Assembly: GCA_950097015.1 (NCBI GenBank)
Contig: CATNEN010000007.1
Span: forward strand, 6,004,001-6,068,000
Length of the DNA stretch: 64,000 bases
Reading direction: 5' to 3'
DNA from: Macrostomum hystrix
Taxonomy: Eukaryota; Platyhelminthes; Macrostomidae
Under the pieces are notes generated by a model, which was not told where the DNA came from, ran no database searches, and saw only the letters and a program-made list of their open reading frames with translations. The stretch's first letter is position 1; the number at the start of each line of letters is the position of its first letter. This document shows positions 57,250-64,000 of this stretch, piece after piece. A program made the position numbers and the translations under genes.

Positions 57250-57730
57250 AAAGAGGCCACTCCGTTTTCTGCTGCTTCTGTCCTGCTGCACCCCAGCTGC
57301 AGTCGGTATTGCTGAGGCTTCAAGTGACTGGATACGAACCCGAGACGACCTGAGCGACGATTACTCTTCTCGGGGAGTCCAAGCGTCCATTGATTCTATA
57401 ATCACTCCTTGCAGGTGAGGAAGTTGGGAAACCGAAGCTCGTGCTGGCGGACCTTCCAGCACAGAGTCGATGCCTCCGTCGACTTCAACCGCAACTGGGA
57501 CACGTACGTCAGCGGATTCGAACAAGGCGAGAGCGCGAACTTCTGGATCGGCCTGGAGAGCCTGCACCTCATGACGAGAGACTCCGCGCTGCCTGTTCGA
57601 TGAGAGTTCAGTGACTGGAACAACACCCTGTACTGGATGGAGAACGCCTTCTTCCAGGTCGGGAACTCGACCACGAAGTACAGAGTGAATGTTGGCGATC
57701 AGCTGATGGACAGGTCGACTATAAGAAATA
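57250..57730 (+). pseudogene. Truncated fibrinogen-related pseudogene, paralogue of 53834-55084
   Basis: 57417-57722 matches the start of exon 2 of the intact gene at roughly nine bases in ten. It still has the acceptor tccttgcag. The codon for the tryptophan in the intact LPVRWEF is TGA here (57601-57603), and homology stops at gacaggtcgact, after which only unrelated AT-rich sequence follows, so the last 100 residues are absent. Upstream, 57270-57360 encodes a signal-peptide-like stretch and SSDWIRTRDDLSDDY, matching exon 1 of the intact gene more weakly, but the cysteine-rich middle and most of the intron are gone. Two breaks plus truncation make a functional product unlikely; a short protein ending at the stop cannot be ruled out. 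Confidence 0.85.
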
Positions 57731-58742
57731 TCTAGATTTCGTATAAAAGGATACGAAAACGTACATTCCTTATCTTAACTTACTGAGACTGCATGGTATT
57801 GTCTATAAAGCGAGAATCAATTCAGGTATTCAGGAAAATAAGGACGCAGAGATAATATTCCCCGATCTGAGTCATGTCTTGCTTGTAAGAAAGCATTGAA
57901 TACGACTCGACTGAAACATGTTGTTGACTATTCAGGACAACTTTCATGGGGAGATCAAGTTTCAGAAAAGCAGCTGCTATTGTCGTTGCGCATTCGTGTC
58001 CACAGTAGGCAAGGTAGAATAAACCTCGAGTTAGTCAGCTGGCCTCCACGCCGGCGGCTACCTGAACATGCAGCTGACTTGTGGCCTTTCTCATGTGTTA
58101 TCGTGTAATCCGACTATACCCATGGGATCCGACTGTTATTTGCTGTAGGGCCATATACTTGTTTACTTCATATTGAATAACTCCTACATGCCATGCAGAG
58201 TTAAAGGAGTAAATTCCTACAATATACATAAACTTACATATACGAGCGTATACAACGCATACAAATACTAAAGTTTATATTTCCGTCGTCTGTCTCGGTC
58301 TCTAGTAAGTATTTGCTTTAATGCATGTATATATACTTAGCTTACATGGGGTTGTAGCCTACTAGTGGTTAGTGCGATTACACCCACGACTTGAAGTTCG
58401 GGGGTTCGAAACCCGACTCCTCTGGAACGATTTGTGTCTGGAAAGATTTTTTCTTTCTTTTATTTGATTATTAAACATTTAAAATATATTGTTCCATGTA
58501 TACACATGCAATTGACAGCAACGAATCGTAGACGACGCCTCGCTGCATCCGGTCGATGCCCATGCAGCTAAGTAACTCAAAGTACCGTACATGTATAGCG
58601 GATGTGCCGGAAAATACCCTTTAATTAAAATATATTTCCGTTTCCTGGTGATCATATTGTACTCAGGTAACGTGGCGAAATGAAGAACACAGCAGTAGTA
58701 ATTAAGAAGGTGCAAAAGAGCGCAGGGCTTAAAATGACCCGC
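57731..58742. other. Spacer after the pseudogene
   Basis: No gene is supported. A truncated SINE 1 head lies at 58347-58440. The piece gcctcgctgcatccggtcgatgcccat at 58537 resembles AMDHD2 coding sequence by chance or as a tiny fragment (CLHPADM region) and is discussed in the findings. Confidence 0.5.
58347..58440 (+). mobile_element. SINE family 1 head fragment
   Basis: Only the tRNA-like part is present (gttgtagcctactagtggtt, cacgacttgaagttcggggg, ttcgaaacccgactcc) and the first bases of the body (gatttgtgtct). The rest is missing. Confidence 0.75.
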
Positions 58743-59017
58743 GCGATCTATTATATATTTAGACTGTCAAGACAGTCACGTCAACAACCTACTTCACCGG
58801 TTTGATGCAGACCGTAAACCCCCCAGCCAATCAAAAAGCGCCACGCGCGCTTTCACTCCAAGGACCACTAGGGGTAGATGTCCTACTCAAGGACCGCTGT
58901 AGTAACTATAGTTATAGTTATAGTTATAGTTATACTACAGTGGTCCTTGGTCCTACTGCTAGAGGTCCTTAATTGTTTTTCTATTGGCGGCATGCAAGCA
59001 CCATACATAATAGATCG
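58743..59017. mobile_element. MITE-like inverted-repeat element
   Basis: The ends cgatctattatatat (from 58744) and atacataatagatcg (to 59017) are inverted repeats with one mismatch in 15. Inside, aaggaccactag (58860) to cctactgctagaggtcctt (58972) forms a second, longer imperfect hairpin whose loop is a tandem of ctatagttata. A third small hairpin (gactgtc-aa-gacagtc) lies at 58770-58785. It is non-coding and about 275 bp. Confidence 0.55.
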
Positions 59018-61752
59018 TAGCTAGAAGTTGTACAATAAGTGTTCAGTAAGCAAAATTTTTCATTTGATCCCATCTGCCAATTAAAAACATCGTGAAAAAA
59101 GTCGGGTTTGCTAATTTTAGAGGATCAAGCATAAAAATAATTTGGCCCAGCTATACTTAATCGTTTTTTAAAACATGTACTGGAAAAGTGCTTAAATACT
59201 TCAACACTTTAACACTTATCGTGTTTACCATTCGGTGAGGTTTTTGTTTATACAATATCTTTTTTCGTAGAAATTTTCTGTTTAATGGCAGGCCTGCATG
59301 CAAGCATTTGTCGCGATACTAAACTATATCAACTCAACTCAACATCTGCATGAAGGTAATTTTATTGGCTCCAATAGCTAAATTACCGAAATAGTTAAGA
59401 CATGTGTCTTTGTAGTACATTCGCTTTTATCATACGGTATGCTTACGAGTTTCGGCTTGAGTTTCTACTTATTTTCTCACAGGAAACTACAGTTAGGCCT
59501 AACTATGTAAATATAAACATCAAATGATCAAACGCACTAGCTAAAGGACTATATGATATATTATATTTTGTGTAGTACACGTGTGTTATTCTTTGTTCTA
59601 TATGGGGTCATGTAGATAATTCTAGTCTATGACTCTAATGCTGTTGGTTTTTTTCAATTCCATATCAATTGCTTATTGCATTTTGCTTGCATAACTAATA
59701 CTACTATTGCTTAACTAATAATACTAGTGCTGGTATTATGGCTTGTTTTAATAGTATTATTCTGTCAATGAATAAAGATTGCAGATATGGGCAAGGCAGA
59801 CTTCTAACAGTTTTTTCTTTGGTTAATCATTCGACTATTTTGTTCCAATAATAGTCAATACAGTGCTCAACTACCACATTGGTTACAAATTATCTGATTT
59901 GATCTGATCTAGTGTTAAGTTATATGCTAATGTCAAAAAGTGAAATGTTTAAAGCATTTATTTTGAAAACAAGTTATTTCCCCATTTATTAGTTACTCAG
60001 TCTAACTGAGTATTTATTTAACATAATTGAGAGTAGGCCTAAGGCAATCCTCTACTTTGAATGTTAAATTTCTTTACAAAAAATAGCTAAGACTTTCTTA
60101 GCTAACTGCAAATAAAACATTTATTTCACATACGTTTTTAAATGACATAGCAGGCCTGGTGGTGTCTATTGCCAAAAAATAAGAGGGTAGAATAGCATTA
60201 TAAAAGATAAACATTATTTTAATCTTGCCTTGTTACCTTGCATACATGCGCAACACCCGGCCGACCTGGCCAAACCGGCCGGGTGAAACGAGGGCCAAGC
60301 AAGGTAAGGCGCAAAAACCAATCAACCAAGTGCAAAAAAATCAAAGGGGGACCAAGGGACAAAAAAGGAAGGCGTAAAGAAGAGGAAAAAAGGGAGAGAA
60401 AAAGTAGAGCAACTGAGAGCAAACTAAGTCATAAATAGAGCAAAAACTAAGTCGCACGGCCAGCTAAGATTTGGGAGGTTGCACATGTATGTTACCTTGG
60501 CAACATTATCTTCTTGGTGGCACACTTCTACATCTGAGTGCCTTGTTCGTTGTTTTTTATTGATTGTTGGTTTTTTTCTTTAATTATAAAGAAGTTGTTA
60601 AACATTTATTATGAATTCAATTAGAATTAAATGCACAAAACTAGAGGATTACCAAGAGTACTAAGAAAGCACATACACAAATATAAATATAAATATATGT
60701 AGTGATAGGCATTAATACATTTTAAAAAGATAATTTTGGTTAACTATAGTGTAAAGTTAGTTTTGCATAAATCAATTAAAGTTAATCCAATAGTGTTACG
60801 CTAGCTATTTTTGTTATTTCTTTGAAATTAGATAATACTAACAAATATTCTTTTAGATATATAGATTCAATTGCTAAAAACATGGCTTTTTAACTTTCTT
60901 GGCAGTGTCATCATAAAATATTTGGTTATTAAAAAAATAAAGTCGTTCTTTTGTTTTTATTTACTATTCAGTACAATTAAAACTTAAATGGATTTTTATG
61001 TGTAAGTAAATTGAGTTGAAAATACTGCATAGTTGAATTCAATTAGACTCTGATTAAGTTATTTGATATTTTTTCTACTGTATGAGTTGTCTCTGCTTCA
61101 AAATCTGCTTCAGCTTTGGAATATGCTAGTACTGAAATTCAGCTTCTAAGCCTTCTAATCACTATTTATTGAATCAATCAACAAATATTGATACATGATA
61201 AAACTTATTATGATTAATAGCTCTCACAATGAAACAGCTAATTCAAGTTTAAATTGTCATAGACAGAAAAGAAAACTGTATTTATTGGCTGTAAAATATT
61301 ACTTAATAATACATTTTTACTTGGATAAAATTTACTACTGTAAAGTTATTACAAGGTAAACTGTGATTTATTATTCATATAGCCAAAATAGTTATTAACA
61401 AAATGGATTTTATTTTTGTATTTGCCTTGTCTCAGAAATAGAAATAGGTCTAAACATAATAAACTATAGCTAGTCAAGGAAGGTAGCAGGTGTACACTGG
61501 AATTGCTTTTGGACATTGCCTTGCCTGTACACTGAAATCGGTCCTAACTCTTGAATGTTGGTGCCTTAGTGCCTTGTGTATGCTCGAATATTCCAGCCTA
61601 CTTGCTAACTTATCGACCTTAAGAATATCAAAATAGATGAAAATGGTTCAATAAATTGTAAATACCATGGCATATGCCATTGTCTTTTGCTCTGCACTGA
61701 TAGATTATTGGCCAATTTCGCTAACCCACTCCAGCGCTGCACCCATCTCAAG
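59018..61752. other. AT-rich spacer upstream of the zinc transporter
   Basis: I see no exon. It is the most AT-rich stretch of the window, interrupted by a compact GC-rich hairpin (60232-60308) followed by a purine-rich tract (60300-60420). Acceptor-like cactccag at 61722-61730 precedes the ATG at 61753. Confidence 0.65.
60232..60308. other. Long nested hairpin in AT-rich DNA
   Basis: The outer arms are ttaccttgc and gcaaggtaa (perfect, 9 bases); the inner arms are acccggccg and cggccgggt (perfect, 9 bases) around acctggccaaac. It is a GC island inside AT-rich sequence. An additional ttaccttggcaac follows at about 60490. Confidence 0.75.
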
Positions 61753-63752
61753 ATGTTCCACCTAAAGAAGACGCAGCGCCTAGTTCTGATGATCATGATG
61801 ACGGTGACTTACTTCGTCGTGGAGCTGGTGGTTGGCCAGCTGTGCGACTCGATGACGCTCGTGGCCGACTCCTTCCACATGCTGTCGGATGTGCTGGCCC
61901 TCATGGTGGCCCTTGGCGCCGTCCGCATGGCCAAGAAGCCTCGAGACCGGCGCCACACCTACGGCTTCCAGCGGGCTGAAATCCTTGGCACTCTAGTCAA
62001 CACCGTCATGCTGGTGACGCTCTGTTTCACCATCCTGCTGGAGGCTGTGCACAAGCTCATCGAACCCAAGCCGGTCAAGAAGCCGATCCTCATTGTCTGC
62101 GTTGGCGCTGGCGGCCTCCTCATCAACCTGATTGGCATCATGCTGTTCTGCGGCCACAGCCATGGACACAGCCACGGAGGGTCAGCGGCGCAGGTGAGAC
62201 AATCTAGTCTAACTGATTCCATGAGATTTAATAGAGTGACAAATTCGTTTTACTCGAGAAACAGACGGACTGAATGAAGTTCATTAATGTACTTAAGAAT
62301 AAACGTTAGTTGTCATACAAGTCATGACTTCTACAATTTAATAGGAGACCAGGAATCATAAGTGTGTCCTCGGGCTCCAAATTCTGGGCTTACTAAATGT
62401 TAAGCGATAAACAATATCAAACAATATCTATTAAAATGGATATCTATTATCTATAAAATATCTATTAAAAACTTAAATGGATTATTTTTTAAACAGGTTA
62501 AACAGTTTAAAAACTTAAACAGTGCTTTCCCTTAGCTCTGACTATAAGGCATCTGCCAGATAGTTTAGTGATTGCTCACCATTTCCCAGATAGTTTAGTG
62601 ATTGCTCACCATTTCCCAGGTAGTTTAGTGATTGCTCACCATTTCCCAGGTAGTTTAGTGATTGCTCACCATTTCCCAGGTAGTTTAGTGATTGCTCACC
62701 ATTTCCCAGGTAGTTTAGTGATTGCTCACCATTTCCCAGGTAGTTTACTCATTGCTCACCATTTCCCAGGTAGTTTAGTGATTGCTCACCATTTCCCAGA
62801 TAGTTTAGTGATTGCTCACCATTTCCCAGGTAGTTTAGTGATTGCTCACCATTTCCCAGGTAGTTTAGTGATTGCTCACCATTTCCCAGGTAGTTTAGTG
62901 ATTGCTCACCATTTCCCAGGTAGTTTAGTGATTGCTCACCATTTCCCAGGTAGTTTAGTGATTGCTCACCATTTCCCAGGTAGTTTAGTGATTGCTCACC
63001 ATTTCCCAGGTAGTTTACTCATTGCTCACCATTTCCCAGGTAGTTTAGTGATTGCTCACCATTTCCCAGATAGTTTAGTGATTGCTCACCATTTCCCAGG
63101 TAGTTTAGTGATTGCTCACCATTTCCCAGGTAGTTTAGTGATTGCTCACCATTTCCCAGGTAGTTTACTCATTGCTCACCATTTCCCAGGAAGTTTAGTC
63201 ATTGCTCACCATTTCCCAGGCAGTTTAGTCATTGCTCACCATTTCCCAGGAAGTTTAGTCATTGCTCACCATTTCCCAGGAAGTTTAGTCATTGCTCATC
63301 ATTTCCCAGGCAGTTTAGTCATTGCTCACCATTTCCCAGGCAGTTTAGTCATTGCTCACCATTTCCCAGGTAGTTTAGTCATTGCTCACCATTTCCCAGG
63401 TTGTTTGGTCATTGCTCCCCTCTTCTTTGGTAGTTAAGTCATTAAATATTCGATCCAATGAGCGCCAAAGCTCAATCTATGACCTCCGCCCTGCAGGATG
63501 ACGTGGACAAGCTGCTGCAGTACAAGACAGTTGTTGTCATGTCCACCATGCCAGAAGACAATGGCGTGTCCGTTACTACGGATTTCAAAGGCGAAGCTTC
63601 AGCAGCTGCCGGAGCTTCAGTAGGCGCGCCACCCGACGGCGCTGCCTCTTCGGCTATGTCGGCAGCTGCGCCGGGGGCAACAAATTCTGGCGACGGCGTG
63701 GTCGCTGTGGAATCAGCCGACGGCCATGGGCAAGGCGGCGAGAATGCCGCGG
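61753..63752 (+). CDS. SLC30A1: ZnT1-type zinc transporter (SLC30 family), first two coding exons (partial)
   Basis: Cation diffusion facilitator that exports zinc across the plasma membrane. Exon 1 is 61753-62193 (147 residues, phase 0 donor GTGAGA) and exon 2 is 63497-63752 (phase 1 donor GTAAGT); the gene continues past the right edge. Exon 1 holds TM1 (LVLMIMMTVTYFVVELVV), TM2 with the zinc-site motif DSFHMLSD (His42 and Asp46), HTYGFQRAEILGTLVNTVM, FTILLEAVHKLIEPKPVKKP, TM4 VCVGAGGLLINLIGIMLF and the histidine loop GHSHGHSHGG. These match animal ZnT1 closely. Exon 2 (DDVDKLLQYKTVVVMSTMPE and an Ala/Gly-rich acidic part) would extend the variable cytosolic loop between TM4 and TM5. The ATG is the first in frame after an acceptor-like ccactccag. 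The intron holds the 30-bp array. Confidence 0.88.
62560..63430. repeat. 30-bp minisatellite, 29 copies, in zinc-transporter intron
   Basis: Units contain gtttagtgattgctcacc followed by atttcccaggta. Variants (tactcattg, gaagtttag, gcagtttag) recur in order: the 240-base pattern at about 62790-63030 (aga variant to aga variant) repeats an earlier one, so blocks of units were duplicated. A plus-strand frame of 289 codons (IAHHFPGSLV) stays open only because the unit is a multiple of three. Confidence 0.98.
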
Positions 63753-64000
63753 GTAAGTCGCTGCCTCACGCTTTGTACATCAGGCTAACAATATCTCAAC
63801 CTGGCGTCCAAGTTCTGTTTATAACCAGCCAAGACTTCGACTCGCACTTTGCAAAACCGAGTCTCCTCACCTCTCTTATCTGCTGAGCTCATTGGCATTG
63901 TGAATTGTAAATATTTCAAAAAGAATTTCTTTCTGATCTTTTTCTTTTACTTTGAAAAGCTTCTCTGTGGGCGCTTTGGCCTTGGCGGACACTGTTATCG
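63753..64000. other. Intron at the right edge
   Basis: No exon is seen after the donor at 63753. The next zinc-transporter exon should lie beyond the window. Confidence 0.6.

Noticed and set aside
62568-63437. Plus-strand frame of 289 codons (IAHHFPGSLV repeats)
   Set aside because: Translation of the 30-bp minisatellite in the zinc-transporter intron; open because the unit is a multiple of three.
63458-63886. 142-codon frame read as a separate gene
   Set aside because: The acceptor ccctgcag before 63497 and the donor at 63753 fit an exon of the zinc transporter in phase, so it is not an independent gene.

Overview
This window is nuclear DNA from a multicellular animal, not a prokaryote. 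It has multi-exon genes with GT-AG introns, animal-only gene families (ARID3/dead ringer, NUP50, AMDHD2, ZMPSTE24, a fibrinogen-domain protein, a rhodopsin-class GPCR, a ZnT1-type zinc transporter), tRNA-derived SINEs and very many tandem arrays. Coding exons are GC-rich at third codon positions and sit in AT-rich intergenic DNA. Several start codons lie a few bases after a splice-acceptor-like AG, which would fit spliced-leader trans-splicing. A free-living flatworm or another lophotrochozoan is my favoured guess, but this is inference and the species cannot be named from the sequence.

Layout. 0.1-1.9 kb: three minus-strand exons of an unidentified secreted or extracellular protein that continues off the left edge. 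2-7.4 kb: no convincing gene, with one 12-bp tandem array and one SINE. 8.0-18.3 kb: an ARID3/dead ringer transcription factor in six exons, whose 5.5-kb first intron carries a GA-rich array. 20.3-20.7 kb: a two-exon gene for a small secreted peptide with six cysteines and a clear TATA box. 20.8-25 kb: AT-rich and gene-poor. 25.0-26.7 kb: NUP50. 27.8-33.9 kb: a divergent UAP56/DDX39-like DECD helicase with arrays in its introns, including a 2.85-kb array of 25-bp units that splits helicase motif VI. 34.65-39.97 kb: a 5.3-kb satellite block (22-bp units passing into 26-bp units). 40.05-42.37 kb: AMDHD2 (GlcNAc-6-phosphate deacetylase). 43.7-46.1 kb: ZMPSTE24. 46.9-50.25 kb: two more arrays. 50.9-51.7 kb: an inverted-repeat element with a SINE nested in it. 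51.8-53.0 kb: a peptide-receptor-like GPCR. 53.8-55.1 kb: a fibrinogen-related gene, with a broken copy at 57.25-57.73 kb. 58.7-61.6 kb: AT-rich, with hairpin-forming and MITE-like sequence. 61.75 kb to the right edge: the first two coding exons of a ZnT1-type zinc transporter.

The genes do not form a pathway. They are housekeeping and signalling genes (nuclear transport, RNA helicase, amino-sugar catabolism, prenyl-protein processing, zinc export) next to fast-evolving secreted or receptor genes (cysteine-rich peptide, GPCR, fibrinogen-domain protein). The most notable features are the density of unrelated minisatellites in nearly every intron and spacer, two SINE families that both end in ATT-type tails, a TIR element family, the altered motifs in the helicase, and the small cysteine-rich peptide gene. 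All exon joins were made by eye from splice signals, reading frame and family resemblance; none has transcript support.
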